A stretch of 64,000 nucleotides of DNA from Methylibium petroleiphilum PM1 (lineage in GTDB: Bacteria > Pseudomonadota > Gammaproteobacteria > Burkholderiales > Burkholderiaceae_C). The translations under genes and the position numbers were made by a program. Below the pieces are notes generated by a model. It did not search any database. It was given only the letters and a program-made list of their open reading frames with translations, and had not been told where the DNA came from. Numbering within the stretch: the stretch's first letter is position 1; every line of letters begins with the position of its first letter. Positions 20,091 through 28,970 of this stretch are shown one piece after another. The stretch is from assembly GCF_000015725.1 (NCBI RefSeq), contig NC_008825.1, forward strand, positions 620,001-684,000, given 5' to 3'.

Positions 20091-20696
20091 ATGGCCAAGC
20101 GACTGGTCGATCTGGTGTTCGCGGTGGGCGGCCTGCTGCTGCTGTCGCCGCTGCTGCTGCTGACCGCGCTGGCGATCCGGCTCGACTCGCCCGGGCCGGT
20201 GTTCTTCCGCCAGGAGCGCGTGGGACGCCACGGCCGGCCGTTCCGCATCCACAAGTTCCGCACCATGGTGGCCGACGCGCCGCTGCTCGGCCCGGCGCTC
20301 ACGGTGGGCGACGACGCCCGCATCACCCGCGTGGGGCGCTGGTTGCGCGAGCGCCGGCTCGACGAGCTGCCGCAGCTGATCGACGTGCTGCGCGGCGACA
20401 TGAGCGTGGTCGGCCCGCGCCCCGAGCTGCCGCGCTACGTGGCGCAGTACCCATCGGCACTGCGCGAGCGCGTGCTGGCGGTGCGGCCCGGCATCACCGA
20501 TCCGGCCTCGCTGGCCCACCTGGACGAGAGTGCGCTGCTGGCGCGGGCGGCCGACCCCGAGCGCGAGTACGTCGAGGTGGTGTTGCCGCGCAAGCTGCAG
20601 CTGGCCGCCGATTACGCGGACCGCGCCTCGACCGCGACCGACCTGGGCGTGCTGTGGCGCTCGGTGAAGCTGCTGCTGGGAAGCGGAAAACGATAA
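20091..20696 (+). CDS. Initiating sugar transferase, monotopic phosphoglycosyl transferase (PglC-like)
   Basis: A 201-residue minimal-form bacterial sugar transferase. One N-terminal hydrophobic segment (LVDLVFAVGGLLLLSPLLLLTALAIRL, re-entrant helix) is followed by the catalytic core (FFRQERVGRHGRPFRIHKFRTM; the Asp-Glu dyad in RRLDELPQLIDVLRGDMSVVGPRPE). It transfers phospho-sugar from UDP-sugar to undecaprenyl phosphate, starting a repeat unit. The short form, without the four extra helices of WbaP/WcaJ, is typical of PglC, and the neighbours are PglE- and PglF-like. Confidence 0.88.
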   Translation: MAKRLVDLVFAVGGLLLLSPLLLLTALAIRLDSPGPVFFRQERVGRHGRPFRIHKFRTMVADAPLLGPALTVGDDARITRVGRWLRERRLDELPQLIDVLRGDMSVVGPRPELPRYVAQYPSALRERVLAVRPGITDPASLAHLDESALLARAADPEREYVEVVLPRKLQLAADYADRASTATDLGVLWRSVKLLLGSGKR

Positions 20697-20724
20697 TCGC
20701 AGCCGTTCCGTCTTCCCGCCTTTC

Positions 20725-22653
20725 ATGACCCCGACGCCTTCCGTGTGGCACTGGCTCGACGCCCGGCTGAGCCGCGTGCGCCCGCATCGCGAGCGGCTGG
20801 CGCTGCTGATCGACGCCGCGGTCATCGCCGTCTGCTGGCAGTTCACCTACCTGTTCCGGCTCGGCTTCGAGCGCTGGTTCAGCGCGCGGCCCGTCTACGA
20901 CGGCTGGGTGCTGCTGGGTATCGTGAGCCTCTACGTGGCGGTGTTCCTGGTGCTGCGCGTTCCGCGCGGCATGTGGCGCTTCTCCGGCTTCGGCGAGATC
21001 AAGCGCCTGACGATCGCCTGCACGCTGGCGGGCGGGCTGGCCGCCGCCGCGGTGATGGGGGCCGAGCTGCGCGCCATCCCGCGCGCGGTGCTGGCGCTGC
21101 ACCCCATCGTCGCGCTGATGGGCCTGGCCAGCGTGCGCATCGCCTACCGCATGCTCTACGAGCACCTGCGCGCGCGCATCTCCGGCAGCGCCCGCGAGAC
21201 GCGCCGGGCGCTGGTGCTCGGCGCGGGCGACGCGGCGCGCCTGCTGCTCGCCGGCCTGCAGCACCAGGGCTGGGTGGTGGCGGGCCTGCTCGACGACCAC
21301 CCGGCCAAGCAACGCGCCCGCATCGGCGGCGTGCCGGTGATCGGCCCGCTCGCGAGCGTGGTCGAGCACGTGCGGCTGCTCGACATCAGCCACGTCATCA
21401 TCGCCATGCCCTCGCTGCGCGGCGCGGCGCGCCGTCGCGTGATCGATCTTGCAGCCGAGACCGGCCTGCCGGTGCTCACCGTGCCCTCCGCCGAGGAACT
21501 GCTGGAAGGCGCCGCCGTCAGCCGGGTGCGCGACATCGAGCCGGAAGACCTGCTGGGCCGTGAGCCGGTGGTGCTCGACGAAGCCGGCATCTCCGAGTGC
21601 CTGAAGGGCAAGTGCGTGATGATCACCGGCGCGGGCGGCAGCATCGGCAGCGAGCTGTGCCGGCAGGTGGCGCGCTACGGGCCGTCGATGCTGGTGCTGT
21701 ACGAGCTGAGCGAGTTCAACCTCTACACCATCGAGCAGTCGCTGAGCGACAGCTTCCCCGCGCTGCCGCTGGTGCGCCTGATCGGTGACGTGAAGAACGC
21801 CGCGCACCTGCGGCAGGTGATGGCGCGCTGGCGGCCGCAGATCGTGTTCCATGCCGCGGCCTACAAGCACGTGCCGCTGATGGAGGAGGAGCACAACGCC
21901 TGGGCGGCGCTGCAGAACAACACGCTGGGCACTTGGCTGGCGGCCAGCGAGGCGGCGCGAGCCGGGGCGGAGCGCTTCGTGCTCATCAGCACCGACAAGG
22001 CGGTGAACCCGACCAACGTGATGGGTGCGACCAAGCGCGCGGCCGAGATGATGATCTCGCACCTGGCCTCGCAGGGCCATGCGACGCGCTTCATGGCCGT
22101 GCGCTTCGGCAATGTGCTCGGCTCCAGCGGCAGCGTGATCCCCAAGTTCAAGGAACAGATCGCCAAGGGCGGCCCGGTGACGGTGACCCATGCCGAGATC
22201 ACGCGCTATTTCATGACCATCCCGGAGGCCGCGAGGCTGGTGGTGCAGGCGGCCGCGATCGGCGAGACCGGGCAGGTGTACGTGCTGGACATGGGCGAGC
22301 CGGTGCGCATCGTCGACCTGGCGCGCGACCTGATCCGCCTGGCGGGCCACACGGTCGAGGAGATCGGCATCGTGTACAGCGGCCTGCGAGCCGGTGAGAA
22401 GCTCTACGAGGAACTGCTGGCCGACGCCGACCACACGTTGCCCACGCCGATCGCGCGGTTGCTGATCGCGCGCATCGAGGCCGACGTGTCGCGTGTGTCG
22501 GTGCTGGTCGACCGGGCGCTGCATCCCGACAGCGCGACGGCCGACGAGGTGCGGCGGCAGCTGATGTGCGCAGTGCCGGAGTACCGGGCTGTCGGCGAGA
22601 CCATCGCGGCCGCTTCCTCGGGTGACGTGCCTTTTCCTGTGGACCCGGAATAG
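20725..22653 (+). CDS. Membrane-bound nucleotide-sugar 4,6-dehydratase, PglF/WbpM/CapD family
   Basis: A 642-residue protein. Four N-terminal membrane helices (about residues 30-140) precede a first Rossmann-like domain (RALVLGAGDAARLLLAGLQ, about residues 155-280) and a catalytic SDR domain beginning MITGAGGSIGSELCRQV. The signature STDKAVNPTNVMGATKRAAE has Met in place of the usual catalytic Tyr, as is normal for WbpM/PglF dehydratases. The product is probably UDP-4-keto-6-deoxy-HexNAc, the substrate of the neighbouring aminotransferase. Length is typical of the family. Confidence 0.92.
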   Translation: MTPTPSVWHWLDARLSRVRPHRERLALLIDAAVIAVCWQFTYLFRLGFERWFSARPVYDGWVLLGIVSLYVAVFLVLRVPRGMWRFSGFGEIKRLTIACTLAGGLAAAAVMGAELRAIPRAVLALHPIVALMGLASVRIAYRMLYEHLRARISGSARETRRALVLGAGDAARLLLAGLQHQGWVVAGLLDDHPAKQRARIGGVPVIGPLASVVEHVRLLDISHVIIAMPSLRGAARRRVIDLAAETGLPVLTVPSAEELLEGAAVSRVRDIEPEDLLGREPVVLDEAGISECLKGKCVMITGAGGSIGSELCRQVARYGPSMLVLYELSEFNLYTIEQSLSDSFPALPLVRLIGDVKNAAHLRQVMARWRPQIVFHAAAYKHVPLMEEEHNAWAALQNNTLGTWLAASEAARAGAERFVLISTDKAVNPTNVMGATKRAAEMMISHLASQGHATRFMAVRFGNVLGSSGSVIPKFKEQIAKGGPVTVTHAEITRYFMTIPEAARLVVQAAAIGETGQVYVLDMGEPVRIVDLARDLIRLAGHTVEEIGIVYSGLRAGEKLYEELLADADHTLPTPIARLLIARIEADVSRVSVLVDRALHPDSATADEVRRQLMCAVPEYRAVGETIAAASSGDVPFPVDPE

Positions 22654-22663
22654 ATCGCTCGGC

Positions 22664-23941
22664 ATGAATGTCGCCTATCTCGACCCTCCTTACAGCCGCT
22701 ACTTCCACGAGCTGGCGGCGCGGTTGGCTCGGCCTTCGGGCGGCAGTGTCGTCGCCCTGCTGTCCTGTCCGGCCTATCGCCTGTACGCGGGGGGCGACCG
22801 CGCGCAGGTCTGGGAGCCGGGTGCGCCGGCGCAGGCGCACGACGTGCCACCGGCCTTCGAGCGGGCGGGCTGGGCGCAGACCGACTCGCCGGAATTCCGG
22901 CGCGCCTTCTCGCACGCCGTGGAGTGGTTCAAGGAGCGTTTCACCGCTGAACACACCGACGTCTGCCTGGTGTTCTCCGATGCCCGGCCGTTCTCGCAGG
23001 CGGCGCACCTGGCGGCGCAGCAGCTGGGCGTCGTCTGCGTGTTCTTCGAGCGCGGCGCCTTCCGCTACCGCACCGCGAGCCTGAGCACGCAGGGGCTCAA
23101 TGCGCGCTTCTGCCTGCAGCAGGCGCAGCAATCGCCCCTGCTCGAGGCGCTCCCGCTCTTCGATCTGCCGCCGCGCCGGGCGATCGAGCCCTGGTTGAAG
23201 CTGCGTTTCGTGGGCTTCATGGCGCTCAACGGCCTGCTCGGCGCGCTGCAGCCGCAGCGCCGGCCGATGCAGCACAAGAGCTACCACTTCTTCAACTACC
23301 TGCGCATCGCCCTCAAGCAGTTCGGCGCCGAGCATCCCGAACTGCCGCTCGCGCAGGCCCCGGAACCGCCGGCCACCGACGGGCCGGTGGTGGTGCTGCC
23401 GCTGCAGCTGCCGACGGATTCGCAGTTCGTCATGTACTCGCCGTTCCGGCACAACCAGGAACTGATCGATTTCGTGGCCCGTCAGATGCGGAACGCGCTG
23501 CCCGGGACCCCGCTGCTGGTGAAGAAGCACCCGATGGATGTGCGCAGCTACCGGCTGCCGGCCGGCGCGCGCTGGATCGACGGCAGCCTGGCGCGCTTCA
23601 ACGAGCGTCCCGCGGTGTTCGTCTGCCTCAATTCGAACGTGGGCTTCGAGGCGGCGATCCATGGCAAGCCGGTGCTGTGCTTCGCCGACAGCTTCTACAC
23701 CGGCCACCCGAGCGTGACGCGGGTGAGCCGCGAGGACTTCGCACCACAGCTCGCGGCCGCGGCGGCGCGGCCCGATGACCTGGCGGCGGGCAGGGCACTG
23801 CGCGCGGCCGTGCTGCGGCATTGCCAGGCGCCGGGCGACGTGTGGGCCTACAGCGCCGAAGACTTGGCACTGACGCGGGACATCGTGGCGACGCACTACG
23901 ATGCGGCCCGGCTGTCGTCCGGGGCTGCGCCGCCTGCCTGA
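22664..23941 (+). CDS. Capsule polysaccharide export/synthesis protein, KpsS-like (PF05159 type)
   Basis: A 425-residue soluble protein with the features of KpsS/LipB capsule proteins: DVCLVFSDARPFSQAAHLAAQQLG, VFFERGAFRYRTASLSTQGLNA, LLVKKHPMD, and near the end FVCLNSNVGFEAAIHGKPVLCFADSFYTG. KpsS proteins are beta-Kdo transferases that, with KpsC, build the poly-Kdo linker between phosphatidylglycerol and group 2 capsules. The start at 22664 (MNVAYLDPPYSRYFH) is chosen over an upstream in-frame codon that overlaps the dehydratase gene. Kdo-supply genes such as kpsF/kpsU are not in the window. Confidence 0.8.
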   Translation: MNVAYLDPPYSRYFHELAARLARPSGGSVVALLSCPAYRLYAGGDRAQVWEPGAPAQAHDVPPAFERAGWAQTDSPEFRRAFSHAVEWFKERFTAEHTDVCLVFSDARPFSQAAHLAAQQLGVVCVFFERGAFRYRTASLSTQGLNARFCLQQAQQSPLLEALPLFDLPPRRAIEPWLKLRFVGFMALNGLLGALQPQRRPMQHKSYHFFNYLRIALKQFGAEHPELPLAQAPEPPATDGPVVVLPLQLPTDSQFVMYSPFRHNQELIDFVARQMRNALPGTPLLVKKHPMDVRSYRLPAGARWIDGSLARFNERPAVFVCLNSNVGFEAAIHGKPVLCFADSFYTGHPSVTRVSREDFAPQLAAAAARPDDLAAGRALRAAVLRHCQAPGDVWAYSAEDLALTRDIVATHYDAARLSSGAAPPA

Positions 23942-23958
23942 CGCGGTCCGGCCGCCCC

Positions 23959-25398
23959 TCAGTCGTCGAGGCCTGCCAGGGTCGCGGCCACTTCCGCGGG
24001 CAGCGGCGTGAACAGCGCGTCGCCCCGCAGGAGGTGAGCGAGATGGCGCTCGGTCCAGGCCTCCTGGTAGGCGATCCGCGGGCCCGACCAGCCCTGCCGG
24101 TCGAAGCCGGCCTCGCCCGAGGTCGTCAGGGAGCCCGCACGCTGGCCGAACAGCGACAGCGGTTGCGCGACGAGGCGGTGGTGCCGTTCGCCCAGCAGCA
24201 GCCTGAGCCGCGCGACGTATTCGCTGTCGGCGCCGAAGCGCAGGTCGTCGAAGTAGCCGACCCGGTGCAGCACGACCTCGCGCCGCATGAGTAGCGAGAT
24301 CGGCGTCCAGCGCGTCAGGGGCCAGGTGCGGGCCTCGCCGAACTGTCCGTCGTCGGCCAGCCGGACGCAGCGGCTGGTCGTCGCGTGGAGCTGCTCGTCG
24401 GCCAGCAGCGGGGCCAGGGCGAGTTCGAGGCGTTGCGGGTGCGCGTAGTCGTCGGCGTCGTGAAAGGCGACGAAGCGGCCGCGCGCGGCTGCCAGGCCGA
24501 GGTTGCGCGCGAAGTAGGCGCCGCGGTTGTGCGGCAGCCGGAGCAGGCGCACGACGCCCGGGTACACCTGCGCCAGGGCCGCGACGATCGCGGCGGTGTC
24601 GTCGCGGCTGGCGTCGTCGATCACCAGCACTTCGTCGGGCCTGCGCGTCTGCTGCAGCATCGACTCGACGGAGGCCCGGATGTGCAGTGCGTTGTCGAAG
24701 GTGGGGATCACCACCGACAGCCGGGCCTCGCCGACGGCCGTCGACGCCGGCGCGGCGTTCGGCCCGCACGGCGTGAGCTGGGTCACGCCCAGTGGCGCGT
24801 CGGACCGGCGCAGCCGCAGCGCGGCGAGGCCGTGGCGCGCCAGATAGCGGTTGAGGAAGGCCAGGCCTTGCGGTCCGTCGCCGGCCTGGTTGGCCGCCAG
24901 CAGCAGGTAGTCGGCATGCAGCCGCCACGGCCATGCACGCAGCCAGGTGGCGGCGGTGTCCGGATCGCCGGCCCGCAGCGCGACGGCCGGCGCGCAGGCC
25001 GGGCGCCGCGGCATCGCCCGCACCACCGCGAGCGCGGCCTGCGGCGCGCGCGAGGCCAGGATCGACAGACAGCGGTTCTGCACGCCCTGCGACGCGCGAG
25101 CGAGCGCCGCGGCAGTGGCCGGATCGGCGGCGCAGCGGTCGAGCGCGTCGAAGTCGCCCTCCAGCCAGGCGAGCTGGATCGCCGCGGGCAAGGCCAGCGG
25201 AGCACGCGTACGCTCCATCAGCTGCCGCGCACGATGGACCAGGCCGAGGTCGATGCACAGCGCGAGCGGACGCTCGGGCGGCGCATGGGCGTCACGCAGC
25301 AGGATCGCCAGCTGCTGCAGCGGCGAGGGCTGACGGGCGGCGCGGCGTTCGAGCAGGCGGTGCTCGAGCCGCTGCAGTCCCTGCAGCGGCAGCCTCAC
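23959..25398 (-). CDS. Glycosyltransferase family 2 with N-terminal helical domain
   Basis: A 479-residue protein starting at GTG 25398, which overlaps the stop codon of the upstream KpsC-like gene (GTGA). The first ~240 residues are helical and Leu/Ala-rich (RRAARQPSPLQQLAILLRDAH; LNRYLARHGLAALRLR), resembling a TPR-like solenoid. The GT-A domain follows: LSVVIPTFDNALHIRASVESM, VLVIDDASRDDTAAIVAAL, and the DxD-type motif FHDADDYAHPQRLELAL. A C-terminal tail (RAGSLTTSGEAGFDRQGW...YQEAWTERHL) is shared with the GT2 gene at 26372-27823, so the two are paralogues. It converges with the KpsS-like gene (17-bp gap). Confidence 0.82.
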   Translation of the reverse strand: MRLPLQGLQRLEHRLLERRAARQPSPLQQLAILLRDAHAPPERPLALCIDLGLVHRARQLMERTRAPLALPAAIQLAWLEGDFDALDRCAADPATAAALARASQGVQNRCLSILASRAPQAALAVVRAMPRRPACAPAVALRAGDPDTAATWLRAWPWRLHADYLLLAANQAGDGPQGLAFLNRYLARHGLAALRLRRSDAPLGVTQLTPCGPNAAPASTAVGEARLSVVIPTFDNALHIRASVESMLQQTRRPDEVLVIDDASRDDTAAIVAALAQVYPGVVRLLRLPHNRGAYFARNLGLAAARGRFVAFHDADDYAHPQRLELALAPLLADEQLHATTSRCVRLADDGQFGEARTWPLTRWTPISLLMRREVVLHRVGYFDDLRFGADSEYVARLRLLLGERHHRLVAQPLSLFGQRAGSLTTSGEAGFDRQGWSGPRIAYQEAWTERHLAHLLRGDALFTPLPAEVAATLAGLDD

Positions 25399-26375
25399 GT
25401 CGCGGCGCTCCGGCGGCGGATGCCGATCCATTCGATCAGCCGCTCGGCCTCGCAGCGCCGACCGGTGTCGGGGTCGAGGTAGCGCGGGTAGTCGATCAGA
25501 GCCGCATGCACCAGGCCGGCCAGCGCCACCGGCTGCGGCGTGGCGCGCCGGGTCGGAGCCGGCAGGTCGTCCCCGGTCAACCCCCAGCCGGCGTAGAAGG
25601 GCATGCCGAAGCTGCGCACCGGCCGACCCCACAGCAGGGCCTCGAAACCCATCTGCGACGTCACCGTGTAGACGGCCTGCGCCGACTCCAGCAGCGACGG
25701 CGGGTGCGCATCGGTAGCCAGCACATGCACCCGCGATGCAGCGGCACCCAGGTCGTCGAAGTGTCCGCGCTTGCGGCCGGCCACGACGTCGGGGTGCACC
25801 TTCAGCAGCACCGGGAACCGGGGATGCTCGTCGAGTGCTGCCTCCAGCATGCGTCGGAAGCTGCGCTCGTCGGCCAGGCCGCAATGGATCGAAGCGTCGC
25901 CGCGTGTCTGGTCGACCACCAGCACGCAGGGCTCGCCGGCCAGCGGCGCGGCGGCCTCCGGAGCGTGGTTGTACTTGGACACCCGGGCCGCCCGCCACTG
26001 GCGCGCCAGCGCCTCGCCGCGGGCCTGCTGCGCGGCGTCATGGCCGGCGCGTACCAGGGCCTCCAGGCCCGACGGCGCGGTGGCATCGTAGTAGATGCCG
26101 ATCGGGTCGAGCACGATCGACAGCGGCGGATCGCGGTGTCCCAGGCCGACCGAGCGCAGGAAGCCGTCCTCGGCGTACCAGACCGGCAGGTCGGTGGCCC
26201 AGGGCCAGCGCAGCGCACGCGCCGTCCCGCGCTTGCGGCCCCAGGCCAGCAGGGCATCGACCCGGCGGCCGAGCAGCGGCGGATGAACCACGCGGGCCTC
26301 CAGCAGCGCCTCCAGCGTGGTCATGCGGCGGCGGTACCAGCACAGGCCGTAGCGGTGCGGCAGCGGCGGACTCAC
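25395..26375 (-). CDS. KpsC-like capsular polysaccharide protein, single-module form
   Basis: A 326-residue protein starting at GTG 26375, overlapping the upstream GT2 stop by 4 bp. KpsC hallmarks are clear: VWYAEDGFLRSVGLG, DPIGIYYDATAPSGLEALV, LVVDQTRGDASIHCG, LLKVHPDVVAGRKRGHF, and FGMPFYAGWGLTGDD near the C-terminus. Classical KpsC is about 670 residues with two such catalytic modules that add alternating Kdo residues; here only one module is present. It may therefore add one linkage only, with the KpsS-like protein or another enzyme supplying the other. The flanking genes are two paralogous GT2 enzymes in the same operon. Confidence 0.82.
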   Translation of the reverse strand: MSPPLPHRYGLCWYRRRMTTLEALLEARVVHPPLLGRRVDALLAWGRKRGTARALRWPWATDLPVWYAEDGFLRSVGLGHRDPPLSIVLDPIGIYYDATAPSGLEALVRAGHDAAQQARGEALARQWRAARVSKYNHAPEAAAPLAGEPCVLVVDQTRGDASIHCGLADERSFRRMLEAALDEHPRFPVLLKVHPDVVAGRKRGHFDDLGAAASRVHVLATDAHPPSLLESAQAVYTVTSQMGFEALLWGRPVRSFGMPFYAGWGLTGDDLPAPTRRATPQPVALAGLVHAALIDYPRYLDPDTGRRCEAERLIEWIGIRRRSAAT

Positions 26376-27823
26376 GGAGGGGCATCCTGCAGGCAGCGTG
26401 CGAGGCTGGCCGGATCGGCCAGCAGCGCCGCAGGCACCGCGAAAGGGCGCGTCGCCGGCGGGGTGTCGGGCATGCGCGGATTGCGCCCGGCTCGCAGCTC
26501 GTCGATGTGCCAGCGGCCCCAGCCCTCCCAGTAGGCCAGGCGCTTCGACGGGATGCCGTTCGCGTCGAAGCCGGTCTCCGGGGCCGTCACCAGCGAATTC
26601 GGCCGGTGCGCGCCCAGAGCCAGCGGCTGCCGGATCCGCCGCATCGCGAGGCGGCCGAACACCAGGCGCAGCCGTGCGGCGAACTCGCTGTCCGCGCCGG
26701 TCCGCACCCAGTCCCAGGCGCCGGTCCGCTCCAGCACGAGCTTGCGGCGGAACAGGGGCGATGAAGGGTTCACGCGCATCAGCGGATGCACCGGCCGCGC
26801 GTAATAGTGACCGTCGTCCTGCATCCGCACCCACTCGGACACTGAGTACACCAGCCGGCGGTCGTTCAGCAGCGGTTCGACCTGGCGCTCGATCTTGAAG
26901 GGATGGGACCAGTCGTCGGAATCGTGGCAGGTGGCGAACTCGCCGGATGCGTGGCGCAGGCCGATGTTCTTGGCGGCGTAGGTGCCTACGTTGTGCGGGA
27001 GCCGGATCGGCTTGACCCGTGCGTCACGCGCTGCCCAGCCGGCGATGACGGCCGCGGTGTCGTCGTCGCTGGCATCGTCCACCACGATCAGTTCGATGTC
27101 CTGGTACGTCTGTTCCAGCACCGAACGGATCGCTGGTCCGATACGCTCGCCGGACTGGTAGGCTGTCATCACGACGCTGACCTGTGGGCCGCGGCGTGGT
27201 GGCAAGGCCTCGGCGATCTGCAGGTTGGTCGGCCCTGGAGGGCGATCGGTGTCGAGCAGCGTGAGCGGCGGCAGGCGGTAGCCTCCAAGAAAGGCATTCA
27301 GGTGCGCCAGCTGTTTCGTCGGCGACCCGGGATCGGCATTGCTGGCCAGCAGGTGCCACTGCGCAGAACGTCCGCTCGCTGAGGACTGCTGGAGTGCCTG
27401 CTGCACCAAACTGCGGGCCTCGCGCGTGGCGTCCGTCCTCAGCAGCAGTGCGGCGCGCAGCAGTGTGGAGCGTTCGATCCCGTCAAGCAGGTGCAACGCG
27501 AACTCCGGAACATAGGGTGCCAGGGCATTCGCCAGGGCCGTGCGCAGACTGTCGCGCGGCCAGCGCCGGGTCAGTCGCGCCGCCTCTTGCATGGCGGCCG
27601 CAGGCTGGCCGCACGCGGCCAGCGAGACTGTGCGGGCGAAACCGCCACGCCAGCCGTCGTCGTGGCGCGCACTCGCAGACACGCTCTCGTACATGCCGAG
27701 TTTGTAGAATGACCAGAGCTCATGCGAGCTCTTACGGGTCAGCGTTTCCTGCGGCAGCGTCGCCAGGGCCTCCGCATGGCGGCGCTGCAGGTAGAACCAG
27801 AAAAACCGAGGCGAAAACGTCAT
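26372..27823 (-). CDS. Glycosyltransferase family 2 with N-terminal helical domain (paralogue)
   Basis: A 483-residue protein. The ATG at 27823 is preceded by GGGAG at a good distance. Residues 1-215 are helical (SPRFFWFYLQRRHAEALATL; LAHLNAFLGGYRLPPLTL). The GT-A domain shows VSVVMTAYQSGERIGPAIRSV, LIVVDDASDDDTAAVIAGWA and the donor-site CHDSDDWSHPFKIERQ. The tail RPNSLVTAPETGFDANGI...YWEGWGRWHIDEL matches the paralogue downstream. It is the first gene of a three-gene minus-strand operon (GT2-KpsC-like-GT2) and is divergent from the broken GT2 gene at 27959, with 135 bp between them. Donor and acceptor are unknown. Confidence 0.83.
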   Translation of the reverse strand: MTFSPRFFWFYLQRRHAEALATLPQETLTRKSSHELWSFYKLGMYESVSASARHDDGWRGGFARTVSLAACGQPAAAMQEAARLTRRWPRDSLRTALANALAPYVPEFALHLLDGIERSTLLRAALLLRTDATREARSLVQQALQQSSASGRSAQWHLLASNADPGSPTKQLAHLNAFLGGYRLPPLTLLDTDRPPGPTNLQIAEALPPRRGPQVSVVMTAYQSGERIGPAIRSVLEQTYQDIELIVVDDASDDDTAAVIAGWAARDARVKPIRLPHNVGTYAAKNIGLRHASGEFATCHDSDDWSHPFKIERQVEPLLNDRRLVYSVSEWVRMQDDGHYYARPVHPLMRVNPSSPLFRRKLVLERTGAWDWVRTGADSEFAARLRLVFGRLAMRRIRQPLALGAHRPNSLVTAPETGFDANGIPSKRLAYWEGWGRWHIDELRAGRNPRMPDTPPATRPFAVPAALLADPASLARCLQDAPP

Positions 27824-28632
27824 CTTCTCCCATTCGTGGCGGCAACCTCGACCAGGCAGGCGGGCGCTGATCGAACGCCTCCCGGCAGGCGGCGCGGAGC
27901 GGCCCGGTAGTATGCCGTTCGACTCCCAGACGATTGCCACGAAGGCCACACGCCCCCGATGAACATCGAACACGACGTCCGGCCTGTCCCGGCTCCCGTG
28001 GTGCTGACGATCGGCATTCCGGCCTACAACGCGGCGGCCTCGATCGAGGCCGCGGTCCTTTCGATCCTGCGGCAGACCTGGCGCGGTTCGATGGAGATCC
28101 TGATCGTCGACGATGGCAGCACTGACCGGACGGTCCAGATCGCCAACCGCCTGGCACAGCAGTACGGTGCAGTCCGGGTCGTGCAACACGGCGAGAACCT
28201 GGGTCGGCCCGCGGCACGCAACACCATCCTGCGCGAGAGCCGGGGCGAGTACATGACCTGGGCGGATGCCGATGACGAGTGGTACCCGAACAAGCTGGCG
28301 GTGCAGTTCGACGAACTGCTGGCCAGCGCCGAGGCTCAGGCGGGCGAGCCGGTCATCTGCATGAGTTCGTTCGACTGGCGCTGGTCGCACTCGGGCAAGC
28401 TGCAGCACCGCGTGCCCGACGTCACCAGCGATCCGTTGAAGGCTTTTCTGAGCGGCCGCGTCGGCGCCTACCTCTGGACCATGCTGGCGCGCACCCAGAC
28501 CTTCCGCGACGTGGGCGAGTTCGACGCTCAGTTGCCTCGACTGCAGGACCTCGACTTCCTGATCCGCTTCGCGGCCCGGGGCGGGAGATTGATCGTCAGC
28601 AACCCGGCCCGGCCGCTGTGCGTGTATCACAA

Positions 28633-28801
28633 GAACGACGACGACAAGCCCGGGCGCGTGATCGCGCAGTCGATGTCGCACATCTGGCGCAAGCACTATC
28701 CGCTGTACCGGCAGTACGGCCGCGGCTTCTGCCGTGGCGCGCGGCGCAGGCACTTGTTGCTGGCTTCGCGCCACGCCTTCAGCAACGAAGGCCGCCTGCT
28801 T
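28633..28801 (+). repeat. Tandem duplication, copy 1 (169 bp)
   Basis: This copy is identical, base for base, to 28802-28970, with no spacer. It lies inside the glycosyltransferase gene, spanning codons for NDDDKPGRVIAQSMSHIWRK through EGRLL. Complete identity indicates a very recent duplication. Confidence 0.97.
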
Positions 28802-28970
28802 GAACGACGACGACAAGCCCGGGCGCGTGATCGCGCAGTCGATGTCGCACATCTGGCGCAAGCACTATCCGCTGTACCGGCAGTACGGCCGCGGCTTCTG
28901 CCGTGGCGCGCGGCGCAGGCACTTGTTGCTGGCTTCGCGCCACGCCTTCAGCAACGAAGGCCGCCTGCTT
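28802..28970 (+). repeat. Tandem duplication, copy 2 (169 bp)
   Basis: This copy directly abuts copy 1 and is identical to it. The sequence after it (28971 onward) continues the glycosyltransferase gene in the frame that would follow copy 1 if only one copy existed. Confidence 0.97.

Noticed and set aside
22211-25258. 1015-codon minus-strand open frame
   Set aside because: Arg/Ala/Pro-rich shadow that crosses the dehydratase and KpsS-like genes and overlaps the real GT2 gene in another frame; no recognisable domain.
25395-26834. Longer KpsC-like protein starting at 26834
   Set aside because: The extra 150 residues are Arg/Ala/Gly-rich and antisense-like, and lie in the coding region of the upstream GT2 gene; GTG 26375 overlaps that gene's stop in the usual coupled manner.
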